Program-made: the position numbers and the translations under genes
The notes under the pieces: generated by a model
What the model was told of the DNA's origin: nothing
The model's input: only the letters and a program-made list of their open reading frames with translations
The model's database searches: none
Part shown: one piece after another, positions 27,966 through 37,329 of the stretch
Numbering within the stretch: position 1 is the first letter of the stretch
Layout: every line of letters starts with the position of its first letter
Assembly (NCBI RefSeq): GCF_001653135.1
Contig: NZ_BDDS01000005.1
Coordinates: forward strand, 248,001-312,000
Origin: Pseudoalteromonas neustonica
Lineage (GTDB): Bacteria > Pseudomonadota > Gammaproteobacteria > Enterobacterales > Alteromonadaceae
DNA length: 64,000 nucleotides
Direction: 5' to 3'

Positions 27966-30900
27966 ATGATTGAATCAATTATTAGATGGTCTATCGGCAA
28001 TCGCTTCTTTGTTTTGTTGATTACCTTAATTGTCGCGTTTGGTGGTTTGTACTCATTACAAAAAACGCCAGTAGATGCACTCCCAGATCTTTCTGATGTG
28101 CAGGTGATAATTAAGACGAGCTATCCGGGACAGGCACCACAAGTAGTGCAAGATCAAGTGACGTTTCCCCTTACTACAGCGATGTTGTCAGTACCGGGAG
28201 CGCAAACTGTTCGTGGTTACTCATTTTTTGGTGATTCCTACGTCTATATCATTTTTGATGATGATACTGATTTGTATTGGGCTAGAAGCAGAGTACTTGA
28301 ATACTTAAGCCAAGTAGCATCAAGCCTGCCTGATTCAGCAAAGCCTCAATTAGGACCTGATGCAACAGGTGTGGGCTGGGTATACATTTATGCTTTAACA
28401 GATAAGTCTGGAAACCATGACCTAAGCCAATTAAGAAGTATTCAAGATTGGTTTTTAAAGTATGAACTACAAACTGTTCCGGGCGTGTCTGAGGTTTCCG
28501 CCGTTGGCGGTATGGTTAAGCAATATCAGGTACAAGTCGATCCAGATAAGTTAAGAGCTTATAACGTGCCGTTAAGTCATATCCAAATGGCACTTAAACG
28601 AGGCAATAAAGAAACTGGCGCATCTGTTGTGGAAATGGCGGAAGCTGAATACATGGTTACTGCTACGGGATATATTCAATCAGTTGGAGACATAGAGAAA
28701 ATTCCACTTGGTATTAACGAACAAGGCACGCCATTGCGTATTGGTGATGTTGCTACCGTTAATTTAGGGCCTCAAATGCGCCGTGGTATAGCAGAGCTTA
28801 ATGGTGAAGGCGAAGTTGTTGGTGGTGTTGTCGTTATGCGTTTTGGTGAGAATGCCCAACAAACCATAAACGGTGTAAAAGAAAAACTTGAATCGCTTAA
28901 ATCTTCTCTACCAGAGGGGGTGGAGATTGTCCCTGTTTATGACAGATCGAAGTTAATAGATCGTGCTGTTGATAACCTTTGGAGCAAGTTGCTAGAGGAG
29001 CTTGCAGTCGTTGCTATTGTCTGTGTTGCTTTCCTATTTCATCTTCGATCATCAATTGTAGCTGTTGTCACTCTGCCATTAGGTATATTGGTGTCGTTCA
29101 TCATCATGTATATGCAAGGCATCAATGCCAACATTATGTCTTTAGGTGGTATCGCTATTGCGATCGGTGCGATGACTGATGGCGCAATAGTGATGATTGA
29201 AAATATGCATAAGCATATGGAAAAAACACCGCTAACAGATGAAAACCGTTGGCAAATAGTAGCTAAGGCTGCGAGTGAAGTAGGTCCTGCTTTATTTTTT
29301 AGCTTGCTGATCATTACAGTCTCATTCTTACCCGTTTTTATCTTGGAAGCGCAGGAAGGCAGAATGTTTTCACCGCTTGCCTATACTAAAACCTATGCAA
29401 TGGCTGCATCAGCAGGCTTGGCGATCACATTGGTGCCTGTTTTGATGGGCTACTTTATTCGAGGCAAAGTTGTTTCTGAAAAGAAAAACCCGTTAAACCG
29501 ATTATTGATTGCTATCTACATGCCTGTTTTAAAGCAAGTGATGAAGTTTCCAAAATCGACAATAGTAGCAGCAATATTAGTGACTATCGTTGGCTTTTGG
29601 CCTGTAGATAAAATTGGTAGTGAATTCATTCCGCCATTGGATGAAGGCGATCTCATGTATATGCCTACTACCTATCCCGGTATTTCAATTGGTAAAGCAA
29701 GGGAGTTATTGCAGCAAACAGACAAGCTTATTCGCACTGTGCCAGAAGTTGAAACTGTATTTGGTAAAGTAGGAAGAGCTGAAACTGCAACCGATCCTGC
29801 ACCTTTAACCATGATTGAAACCTTTATTCAGTTGAAGCCACAAGAACAGTGGCGAGAAGGTGTGACTACTGAATCGTTAAAAGCTGAGTTTGATAAATTG
29901 GTTAAGTTTCCGGGCTTAACAAATGCTTGGGTTATGCCAATCAAGACCCGAATCGACATGTTAGCTACAGGCATAAAAACTCCTGTGGGTATTAAAGTCG
30001 CCGGACCAGAGCTTGATGTGATTCAGGAAATCGGCCAACAAATAGAGCAAATTTTACCCGAAGTTACAGGCACAGCATCAGTTTACTCTGAGCGAGTTGC
30101 AGGTGGACGATATATCAAGGTTGATATTTCACGCGATAAGGCAAGTCGCTTTGGGTTAAATATCGAAGATGTTCAACAAGTGGTTTCTACAGCTATTGGT
30201 GGTATGAACGTTACCCAAACGGTAGAAGGTCAAGAGCGTTACCCTGTTAACTTACGTTATCCGCAGGATTATCGTGATTCTCCAGAGCAGCTTGCAAGGT
30301 TGCCAGTTGTAACACCAAATGGACAACGCATTGCACTAGGTGATGTCGCAGATATCCGAGTAGAAAATGGTCCGCCGGGGATTAAGAGTGAAAATGCTCG
30401 ATTAAATGGCTGGACGTTTATCGATATAGACGGTGTTGACGTAGGTACTTATGTTGAAAGTGCAAAAATACACTTGGCTAATAATCTAAAACTACCAGCC
30501 GGTTATTCAATTACTTGGGCTGGGCAATACGAATATATGGAAAGAGCGAAAGAAAAGCTCACCTATGTATTGCCTTTAACACTCGCCATTATTGTTATTC
30601 TACTTTACTTAAACTTCAGAGCGTTTAGCGAAGTGGCTATCATCATCGTGACTTTGCCGATGGCAATGATTGGTGGCTTATGGTTGATGTATCTAGAAGG
30701 ATTTAACTTCTCTGTGGCTGTTGGCGTGGGCTTTATTGCGCTGGCTGGTGTTGCTGTTGAGATTGGCGTGATAATGCTGGTTTATCTCAATCAAGCACTT
30801 GCTGAGCTGAAGGAAAAAGCCGAGGAGCGAGCAGAAGCCATCTCAGATGATGCCTACCAAGATGCATTATTGCAAGGTGCTGGTTTGCGTGTGCGTCCAG

Positions 30901-31130
30901 TAATGATGACGGTAGCCACAATCATTATCGGCTTAATGCCTATTTTATATGGTACAGGAACTGGCTCAGAGGTAATGAGTCGTATTGCTGCACCAATGGT
31001 AGGTGGCATGACAAGTGCTGTACTGCTAACTCTAATTGTGCTTCCAGCAATTTATTCAATCGTTAAAAAGCCTGAAGTAAATGCCTTTAACAAAGGACTG
31101 TCTAACTTGGAGCTAGATAATAATGCTTAG
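27966..31130 (+). CDS. cusA: Copper/silver RND efflux pump
   Basis: A 1054-residue inner-membrane pump of the HME-RND class. The fourth-helix motif GGIAIAIGAMTDGAIVMIENMHKH is of the Cus/Sil type, as is the porter-domain block NAWVMPIKTRIDMLATGIKTP. Of the three Met that form the Cu(I) triad in E. coli CusA, the first (in RIDML) and second (in IGGMNV) are present. The third falls in GPPGIKSENA, where Gly/Ile replace it. It exports periplasmic and cytosolic Cu(I) with CusB and CusC. Its stop overlaps the next gene by 8 bp. Confidence 0.9.
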   Translation: MIESIIRWSIGNRFFVLLITLIVAFGGLYSLQKTPVDALPDLSDVQVIIKTSYPGQAPQVVQDQVTFPLTTAMLSVPGAQTVRGYSFFGDSYVYIIFDDDTDLYWARSRVLEYLSQVASSLPDSAKPQLGPDATGVGWVYIYALTDKSGNHDLSQLRSIQDWFLKYELQTVPGVSEVSAVGGMVKQYQVQVDPDKLRAYNVPLSHIQMALKRGNKETGASVVEMAEAEYMVTATGYIQSVGDIEKIPLGINEQGTPLRIGDVATVNLGPQMRRGIAELNGEGEVVGGVVVMRFGENAQQTINGVKEKLESLKSSLPEGVEIVPVYDRSKLIDRAVDNLWSKLLEELAVVAIVCVAFLFHLRSSIVAVVTLPLGILVSFIIMYMQGINANIMSLGGIAIAIGAMTDGAIVMIENMHKHMEKTPLTDENRWQIVAKAASEVGPALFFSLLIITVSFLPVFILEAQEGRMFSPLAYTKTYAMAASAGLAITLVPVLMGYFIRGKVVSEKKNPLNRLLIAIYMPVLKQVMKFPKSTIVAAILVTIVGFWPVDKIGSEFIPPLDEGDLMYMPTTYPGISIGKARELLQQTDKLIRTVPEVETVFGKVGRAETATDPAPLTMIETFIQLKPQEQWREGVTTESLKAEFDKLVKFPGLTNAWVMPIKTRIDMLATGIKTPVGIKVAGPELDVIQEIGQQIEQILPEVTGTASVYSERVAGGRYIKVDISRDKASRFGLNIEDVQQVVSTAIGGMNVTQTVEGQERYPVNLRYPQDYRDSPEQLARLPVVTPNGQRIALGDVADIRVENGPPGIKSENARLNGWTFIDIDGVDVGTYVESAKIHLANNLKLPAGYSITWAGQYEYMERAKEKLTYVLPLTLAIIVILLYLNFRAFSEVAIIIVTLPMAMIGGLWLMYLEGFNFSVAVGVGFIALAGVAVEIGVIMLVYLNQALAELKEKAEERAEAISDDAYQDALLQGAGLRVRPVMMTVATIIIGLMPILYGTGTGSEVMSRIAAPMVGGMTSAVLLTLIVLPAIYSIVKKPEVNAFNKGLSNLELDNNA

Positions 31131-31830
31131 CAAAGTTAGAAAGTATCACAAATGGCTTATGGCATTTGTCGGAATACAACTTCTGTTCTGGTCTATAACT
31201 GGCGTGTATATGGTGACTATGGATATTCACTATATACATGGCGAGTCCTTAGCTAAGAGTGAGGAAGTCAAAATAGATTTAGCAAGAGTGGATTACTCCA
31301 TTGCAGAACTTGCTGCTGATTACCCAGAAGCTAGCCAAGTCACGCTTACTCAAAGCATGGGCCGTCCCTTGTATTCTTTTATTAATGGAGATCAGGGGAA
31401 AGTAGCAATTGACGCTAAAACTGGGGCTGTTCGTCCACCTGTTGATGAAGTCAAAGCTAAAGAAATCGCGCAATACCATTACGCAATGAATCATGAAATC
31501 AACGGCATAAGGCTGATTCAATCAATCACAGATATGCCTGCTGAGTTATCTCCAAGACACTTACCCGTTTGGAGAGTAACGTTTGACCAATTCGCCACTC
31601 CGACATTTTATATCAGTCAACAAACAGGCGCACTTGTTGCCAAGCGACATGATTTCTGGAGGTTGTTTGATTGGATGTGGCGTTTCCACATTATGGATTA
31701 TGATGATGGTGAAAATGTATCTAACTGGTTTTTGTTCTTGGTCGCAACTCTAGGTCTAATGGGCGCAATTACTGGCGCTGTATTGACTTATTATCGAGTG
31801 CTTTCCCCAAATAAAAAGGGAGTCATTTGA
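31123..31830 (+). CDS. PepSY-domain membrane protein
   Basis: A 235-residue protein with an N-terminal membrane helix (about 11-33, WLMAFVGIQLLFWSITGVYMVTM), a periplasmic region with a PepSY-like part (about 80-165) and a C-terminal helix (about 200-222). It has the layout of half a PepSY-associated TM (PiuB-like) protein, a family linked to reductive metal handling. It overlaps cusA by 8 bp and the next gene by 1 bp. The next gene starts with the same N-terminal layout, so the two probably act together in one membrane complex. Confidence 0.75.
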   Translation: MLSKVRKYHKWLMAFVGIQLLFWSITGVYMVTMDIHYIHGESLAKSEEVKIDLARVDYSIAELAADYPEASQVTLTQSMGRPLYSFINGDQGKVAIDAKTGAVRPPVDEVKAKEIAQYHYAMNHEINGIRLIQSITDMPAELSPRHLPVWRVTFDQFATPTFYISQQTGALVAKRHDFWRLFDWMWRFHIMDYDDGENVSNWFLFLVATLGLMGAITGAVLTYYRVLSPNKKGVI

Positions 31831-33662
31831 TGCGACTATTTAAGTTGAATACTACGTTACACAAATGGCTTTCTTTATTTGTTGGTTTACAACTGCTTAT
31901 TTGGTTGGGAACGGGTCTTTACTTCAATTTGATGGATCACAGTAAAGCCAGTGGTAATGAGCTTAGAGTTCATTCTCATCATGAAGGTAACATTACAGAC
32001 TTTAGATTTATCCCTATTAAAGACATTACTAATGAAGCACCTCAAGAAGTAAAACTTATATGGATTTTACATCAGCCTTACTATCATTTTGTGTTCGATA
32101 AGGGCCAGCATAGCTACCAAGAACTTCACTCAAAGCTATTTGATGCTTTAACAGGAAAGCCATTTAACCTGTCTGAAGAACAAGTACTAACTTTGGCAAA
32201 AAACTCCTATTCAGGTGAGGGCAAGCTAACTACACCAGTGTTATCTCAGCCCCCATTTTCTGATCACGTAAGGCAACAAAATCCTATGTGGCAAGTTGTC
32301 GTTGAGGATGAGAATAATACAACTATTTATTTAGATAGTATTACAGGCCAAGTGCTTCGCCATGCCAATGATGATTTCAGGCTAAAAGATCTGATGATGA
32401 AGCTTCACTTTATGGACTATGGCAACTCTGGAGGGTTTAACCATTGGTTGATCATTGCATTTGCTTTTTCAACGCTATTACTTTCAGTTACTGGCGTAAC
32501 TTGGCTGATACAGCAATATCAAAACGGTTTTCTGAAGCCTGTTTGGAGTAGCAACAAGCAAAAAGTGGCTGTGACCTTTTCCAATGAAAATACCATTACT
32601 GACATTTCAGCAACTGGTTACTCAACAGTATTAGAAGGATTAGCTAGTTCACATGTTTACCTTCCGTCAAGTTGTGGTGGAGGCGGTACATGTGGCAAAT
32701 GCGTGTTCTTAAGTTCAACTCAATTACCTATCACACTTTCTGAGCAGGAACATTTATCAGATGAGCAGCTTAAGGAAGGCTATCGGTTAGGATGTCAGCA
32801 CAGATTCTCTGAAATTAGCTCAATTGAAGTTAATACGGATCTCAATATTGAAAATCATGAGCTAGTTGTGGTTGCGACTAACTTCATTACTCCTTTTATC
32901 AAGGAAGTGAAATTTAAGCTGAAATCAGGCAAACAGTTGGCATTTAAAGCTGGTGCATATATGCAATTTGATGTGCCAGCAGGGATGAATAGCTTACGTC
33001 CAGATGATATGCCAGAGTGCTATGAAAAATACTGGGATAGCTACTATCATGGAAAATTTTCTCATAACGGTGTAACTCGCCACTACTCATTAGTTAACTT
33101 TGACGAGGAGTCTGATGAGTTAATGTTTAATATCCGTTGGCAGACCGCAAAGAATGGTTTTAAAGCAGGAATAGGTTCAAGTTATTTAGGTTCACTCCAA
33201 GTAGGTGAAACGATAACTGCAAAAGGCCCTTTTTCTGATTTTTATGCCACTTCAAATAAAAAAGTTAGTCGCGTGTTTATTGGTGCGGGTTCAGGACTTG
33301 CACCACTGAGGTCTATTATTTTTGAACAGTTGAAAAAGCATAAAGATAAAAGTGGTTTGACTCTTATCTATGGTGCGCGAACTGAAGATGACTTGCTATA
33401 CCATAATGAATTGAAGTCACTGAGTGAGAAGCATAAAAACTTCTCTTATATTCCTACTCTTTCTAATCCTTCAGAAGAATGGCAAGGGCACTCAGGCTAT
33501 GTTCAAAAAGTACTTCTGCCGTATATGAACCAAAAATCAGAACTGCTTTTGGCTGAGTTTTACTTGTGCGGTCCAGAAGCAATGATGAGTGAAGTGGAAA
33601 AAATAATTACAGATGCTGGGATTCCAAGTAATCAAATTTTCAAAGATAAATTTAGTCGTTAA
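31830..33662 (+). CDS. PepSY membrane protein fused to a 2Fe-2S ferredoxin and NqrF-like FAD/NADH reductase
   Basis: A 610-residue fusion. Residues 1-230 repeat the layout of the preceding PepSY protein, with membrane helices at about 13-35 and 207-230. A plant-type ferredoxin domain (about 245-340) follows, with 2Fe-2S ligands C282, C288, C291 and C322 (SSCGGGGTCGKC ... GCQ). A flavin reductase like the soluble part of NqrF completes it: FAD motif RHYSLVNF, nucleotide motif GAGSGLAPLRS and the C-terminal YLCGPEAMM. It should carry electrons from NADH across or to the membrane, perhaps to reduce Cu(II) or an outer component. The start ATG 31830 shares a base with the upstream stop; a TTG at 31827 is also possible. 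Confidence 0.8.
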   Translation: MRLFKLNTTLHKWLSLFVGLQLLIWLGTGLYFNLMDHSKASGNELRVHSHHEGNITDFRFIPIKDITNEAPQEVKLIWILHQPYYHFVFDKGQHSYQELHSKLFDALTGKPFNLSEEQVLTLAKNSYSGEGKLTTPVLSQPPFSDHVRQQNPMWQVVVEDENNTTIYLDSITGQVLRHANDDFRLKDLMMKLHFMDYGNSGGFNHWLIIAFAFSTLLLSVTGVTWLIQQYQNGFLKPVWSSNKQKVAVTFSNENTITDISATGYSTVLEGLASSHVYLPSSCGGGGTCGKCVFLSSTQLPITLSEQEHLSDEQLKEGYRLGCQHRFSEISSIEVNTDLNIENHELVVVATNFITPFIKEVKFKLKSGKQLAFKAGAYMQFDVPAGMNSLRPDDMPECYEKYWDSYYHGKFSHNGVTRHYSLVNFDEESDELMFNIRWQTAKNGFKAGIGSSYLGSLQVGETITAKGPFSDFYATSNKKVSRVFIGAGSGLAPLRSIIFEQLKKHKDKSGLTLIYGARTEDDLLYHNELKSLSEKHKNFSYIPTLSNPSEEWQGHSGYVQKVLLPYMNQKSELLLAEFYLCGPEAMMSEVEKIITDAGIPSNQIFKDKFSR

Positions 33663-33686
33663 TCCATTAAATAAATAGAGGTATAT

Positions 33687-34034
33687 ATGAAAACATTAAT
33701 TAAATTTTTAACCGTAATCAGTGTCGTTTTTAGTAGTGCGGTATTTGCGCATGTGCATCTTGAAAAAAGTGTGCCTGCTGATAATGCAATGCTAATGAAT
33801 CCTCCAGAAGAGTTAACTTTGGTGTTCACCAAAGAGGTACGGGTTGTAAAAGTTTCATTGGCCAATAAACAAGGCGAAGAATTTAAATTTGGATTCGAGC
33901 CTTCTAAAGTCGCTACTAGCAAATTTACATGGAAACTACCTAAATTAGCTCCTGCAAACTATACTGTGGATGTAACCTTCTTAGGTAACGATGGTCATAA
34001 AATGAAACATAGCTTCGGCTTTATGGTTCACTAA
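33687..34034 (+). CDS. copC: CopC-family periplasmic copper chaperone
   Basis: A 115-residue beta-sandwich protein with a signal peptide (about 1-21, cut before HVHLEKS). The new N-terminal His is a Cu(II) ligand in CopC proteins; the Asp/His pair in GNDGHKMKHSF near the end completes the Cu(II) site. Length and the motifs PADNAMLMNPPEELTLVFTKEV and YTVDVTFLG are as expected. It delivers copper to CopD, encoded next. Confidence 0.9.
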   Translation: MKTLIKFLTVISVVFSSAVFAHVHLEKSVPADNAMLMNPPEELTLVFTKEVRVVKVSLANKQGEEFKFGFEPSKVATSKFTWKLPKLAPANYTVDVTFLGNDGHKMKHSFGFMVH

Positions 34035-34053
34035 AATAGGCGGTGTGATTGAT

Positions 34054-34941
34054 ATGGAAATGTATATCTGGAATACAGTCATTGTACTGTCAAAAATTGT
34101 ATTTTACGTCGGCTTTGCCTGTATTGCTGGTTATACATTTTTCAGGCAAATATTTGAGAATAATGAATCTCATACTAATGCTGTAATAGCGAATTTAACG
34201 TGGACAAGAACTTATATAGTTATGGCTTTGATCGCTAATATTACTTGGTTCTTTGCCAGTACTGGTGCAATGGCAGAAGAGGGAATTCAGGGGGCGATAG
34301 ACGCTGATATGTTGGCTATTATGTGGGACTCCTCTGTCGGCACTGGAGCTTTGCTTCGAGCGCTTGGGCTAGTTACCGCAATAATCGCTTTAGCTTTAAG
34401 GTTCAAACTCGCTGTGAACTCGTACTTAAAACAAAGCGCTTTAATGTTGAGTTTATTAATCCTTGCATACTCATTCACGTTACTGGGTCATATTTCTGAG
34501 TTAGGCACAATTGAAAAAGGCTTGCTTATTTTGCATGTGCTCGTTATGGCATGGTGGTTTGGGGCGTTATTGCCACTAAAACAGGCTTGCCATCAGCTAA
34601 GTTATGCAGAACTTCATTTGCTGATGGAAAGCTTTGGCAAACAAGCAAGTTTTACAGTGAGCCTATTGTTGGTAGCAGGCCTCTGGCTCGTGATTCAATT
34701 GGTCGGAAGTCTTGATGCACTAATAAGCTCAAGTTACGGACAAACACTGTTGTTTAAATTGGCCCTTGTAGTGTCTATTTTGGCACTTGCTGCTAAACAT
34801 AAACTAATACTCGTTCCACAACTTAAAAATAGTCAAGGCAGAGAGGCTTTATCTAAATCTATCTCGATAGAAATGCTAGTAGCTTTTGCCATTTTATCTG
34901 TAACGGCTGGGCTTACTAGTGTTGTTGGCCCTGCAAATTAA
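34054..34941 (+). CDS. copD: CopD-family copper import/resistance membrane protein
   Basis: An inner-membrane protein of about 295 residues with eight predicted helices, for example IVLSKIVFYVGFACIAGYTFF and LLILHVLVMAWWFGALLPLKQ, the latter being the CopD signature with HxxxxxxWxGxL-like spacing. It works with CopC and is thought to move copper across the inner membrane to supply the CopA oxidase. The start is taken at ATG 34054 with AGGCGG 10 bases upstream; GTG at 34045 is an alternative. It is in the same operon as copC, 19 bp after it. Confidence 0.85.
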   Translation: MEMYIWNTVIVLSKIVFYVGFACIAGYTFFRQIFENNESHTNAVIANLTWTRTYIVMALIANITWFFASTGAMAEEGIQGAIDADMLAIMWDSSVGTGALLRALGLVTAIIALALRFKLAVNSYLKQSALMLSLLILAYSFTLLGHISELGTIEKGLLILHVLVMAWWFGALLPLKQACHQLSYAELHLLMESFGKQASFTVSLLLVAGLWLVIQLVGSLDALISSSYGQTLLFKLALVVSILALAAKHKLILVPQLKNSQGREALSKSISIEMLVAFAILSVTAGLTSVVGPAN

Positions 34942-34956
34942 AACCTAAAAGAGAGA

Positions 34957-35427
34957 ATGAAAATGAAAACAATAAATATATTACTCGTTTTATTAATGAC
35001 GTTTAGTTTCGCAGCAAACGCTCATGGTGATAAGAACAAAGACAAAGGTTTGTTTAAAGGTATAGATACCCCTGCCGCAAAAGTTGTTTTGGCATTTCAT
35101 CAAGCACTTGAAACTGGCAATCAAAAACAGGCTAGAGCGCAGTTAGCGGATGATGTCACCATTTTCGAGGGAGGCCGCGTTGAAAGGAGCGCTGATGAAT
35201 ATGCTCATCATCATATGTTGTCGGATATGAAGTATTTAGCAGCGATGAAGAGCGACACACTTGAACATCAAGTGACGATACTTGGAAATACAGCTATCTC
35301 TGCCTCGCGTAGTCAAACTAAAGGTACTTACAATGGTGAAGAACGTGATTATCAAGGGATGGAAACAATGGTTCTCGAAAAGCAAAATGGTGAATGGAAG
35401 ATTAAGCACATTCATTGGTCACATTAA
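34957..35427 (+). CDS. Secreted NTF2-like (SnoaL/DUF4440) protein
   Basis: A 156-residue protein with signal peptide (about 1-22) and an NTF2-like fold: the cone-shaped domain opens with PAAKVVLAFHQALETGNQKQARAQLADDVTIFEGG and closes with GMETMVLEKQNGEWKIKHIHWSH. Several His (YAHHHM, HIHWSH) line the likely pocket and could bind copper. NTF2-like periplasmic proteins recur in cop clusters of marine bacteria, with unknown role. It is 15 bp after copD and 27 bp before the multicopper oxidase. Confidence 0.72.
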   Translation: MKMKTINILLVLLMTFSFAANAHGDKNKDKGLFKGIDTPAAKVVLAFHQALETGNQKQARAQLADDVTIFEGGRVERSADEYAHHHMLSDMKYLAAMKSDTLEHQVTILGNTAISASRSQTKGTYNGEERDYQGMETMVLEKQNGEWKIKHIHWSH

Positions 35428-35454
35428 TTTATTGGTTAAATAACGGAGTACAAA

Positions 35455-37329
35455 ATGAGAATTAAAAATCCATTACATCAAGTTTCTACGCCACGTAGAC
35501 GCTTTGTACAAGGTGTAATTGCTGGCGGTGTATTAGCTGCTTTTCCAAGTGTTCTTCATGCAGCTTCATCTTTGATTGCTGGAACTTCAACAGGTACTGC
35601 GCCCGAACTAAGTGGAGAAGTAATAGATTTAGTGATAGATGAGTCACCCGTAAACTTCACAGGTGTTGTAAGAATGGCTACAACAATCAATGGCTCAATA
35701 CCAGCTCCTACCTTGCGCCTCAGAGAAGGTGATGACGTTACTATCAGGGTAACTAATAAATTATCAGTGCCGAGTTCAATTCATTGGCATGGGATCATTC
35801 TTCCGTATCAAATGGATGGTGTACCGGGCATTAGCTTTAAAGGCATTATGCCTGGCGAAACGTTTGTTTATAAATTTAAGTTACAACAAAGCGGTACTTA
35901 TTGGTATCACTCACACAGTGGCTTTCAAGAAATGACCGGTATGTATGGGGCGTTAATTATTGAGCCAAGAGAAAAGGATATTATTAGTGCTGACAATGAG
36001 CATGTCATCCTATTGTCTGATTGGACTGATGATGATCCTATGGAGTTATTCCGTAAATTAAAAATTCAGGGGGATGTGTTTAACTTTAATCAGCCCACTG
36101 TACCTGAGTTTTTTGATGACATAGCAACAAGCGGCGTTGCTAATGCACTTCAACGACGTGAAATGTGGAACCAGATGCGAATGAGTCCAACCGATTTAGC
36201 TGATTTATCGGCTTCGGCAATGACCTATTTAATGAATGGTACTGCGCCAATGGCTAATTGGCGTGGGCTGTTTAAAGCGGGCGAAAAAGTACGTTTAAGA
36301 TTTATTAATGGCTCAAGTAACACCTTTTTTGATGTACGTATCCCAGAGTTAAAATTAACTGTGGTACAAGCAGATGGACAAAATGTTGAACCCGTTACCG
36401 TAGATGAGTTTCGCTTTGGTCCAGGTGAAACTTATGATGTACTTGTTGAGCCTAAAAATGACGCATACACAATTTTTGCACAAAGCATGGACCGCTCAGG
36501 TTATGCCAAAGGGACTTTGTCTGTCGCTGCTAATATTGATGCGCCAGTGCCTGCACTTGACCCAGTTGAGTGGTTAGCAATGCGGGATATGATGGGCAAT
36601 ATGGATCACTCTGCTATGCCTGGAATGGATCACAGCGCTATGGGCCACGCTAGCATGGACAAAACCAGTATGGATCAGGGGGCAATGGATCATAGCACAA
36701 TGGACCACGGTGCAATGGCAATGGATCATAGCACAATGGACCACGGTGCAATGGCAATGGACCATAGTAAGCATAATATGGGTAAAAACCCACTGGCTGT
36801 TCCAAGTCAGAAAGTTCGCCACGCTAAAACAGAATATGGCGCCTCAATTGATATGCGCGTTGATACGCCACGCACAAACTTAGACGATCCTGGTGTTGGG
36901 CTGCGCAATAACGGCCGTCGAGTTTTAACACTTGCAGATTTACGCTCTCTTGATGGCATAGTTGACCACCAAGCACCCGAAGCCGAAATTGAGCTGCATT
37001 TAACCGGCAACATGGAACGCTACAGCTGGTCTTTTGATGGCTTAGAGTTTGGTAAAAGTACCCCTGTGCATATGAAGCATAATCAGCGGGTACGAGTTAT
37101 TTTACAAAACGATACCATGATGACACACCCTATGCATTTACATGGTATGTGGAGCGACTTGGAGAACGATCAAGGCGATGTGTTAGTTCGCCGCCATACC
37201 ATAATGGTACAGCCCGCCCAAAGAATTAGCTTTTTAACTACGCCACATGATGTTGGTCGTTGGGCTTGGCATTGTCATTTACTGTTTCATATGGATGCAG
37301 GTATGTTTAGAGAGGTGGTTGTATCATGA
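35455..37329 (+). CDS. copA: Multicopper oxidase CopA, Tat-exported
   Basis: This 624-residue periplasmic oxidase of the PcoA/CopA type turns toxic Cu(I) into Cu(II) with O2. A twin-arginine signal (TPRRRFVQGVIAGG) is at about 12-25. The four copper motifs are intact: HWHGIILPYQMDGVPG, YWYHSHSGFQ, HPMHLHGMW and the C-terminal WHCHLLFHMDAGM with the type-1 Cys-His-Met set. A Met/His-rich insert (about 380-440) with MDHS/MDHG repeats can bind extra copper. Its stop overlaps the start of copB (ATGA). Confidence 0.95.
   Translation: MRIKNPLHQVSTPRRRFVQGVIAGGVLAAFPSVLHAASSLIAGTSTGTAPELSGEVIDLVIDESPVNFTGVVRMATTINGSIPAPTLRLREGDDVTIRVTNKLSVPSSIHWHGIILPYQMDGVPGISFKGIMPGETFVYKFKLQQSGTYWYHSHSGFQEMTGMYGALIIEPREKDIISADNEHVILLSDWTDDDPMELFRKLKIQGDVFNFNQPTVPEFFDDIATSGVANALQRREMWNQMRMSPTDLADLSASAMTYLMNGTAPMANWRGLFKAGEKVRLRFINGSSNTFFDVRIPELKLTVVQADGQNVEPVTVDEFRFGPGETYDVLVEPKNDAYTIFAQSMDRSGYAKGTLSVAANIDAPVPALDPVEWLAMRDMMGNMDHSAMPGMDHSAMGHASMDKTSMDQGAMDHSTMDHGAMAMDHSTMDHGAMAMDHSKHNMGKNPLAVPSQKVRHAKTEYGASIDMRVDTPRTNLDDPGVGLRNNGRRVLTLADLRSLDGIVDHQAPEAEIELHLTGNMERYSWSFDGLEFGKSTPVHMKHNQRVRVILQNDTMMTHPMHLHGMWSDLENDQGDVLVRRHTIMVQPAQRISFLTTPHDVGRWAWHCHLLFHMDAGMFREVVVS
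36685..36756 (+). repeat. 36-bp tandem repeat (x2) in the Met-rich region of copA
   Basis: Two identical consecutive 36-bp units (36685-36720 and 36721-36756), each coding a 12-residue MDHSTMDHGAMA block. Weaker repeats flank them. The repeat keeps frame, so copy-number changes would alter copper-binding capacity without breaking the enzyme. Confidence 0.9.
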
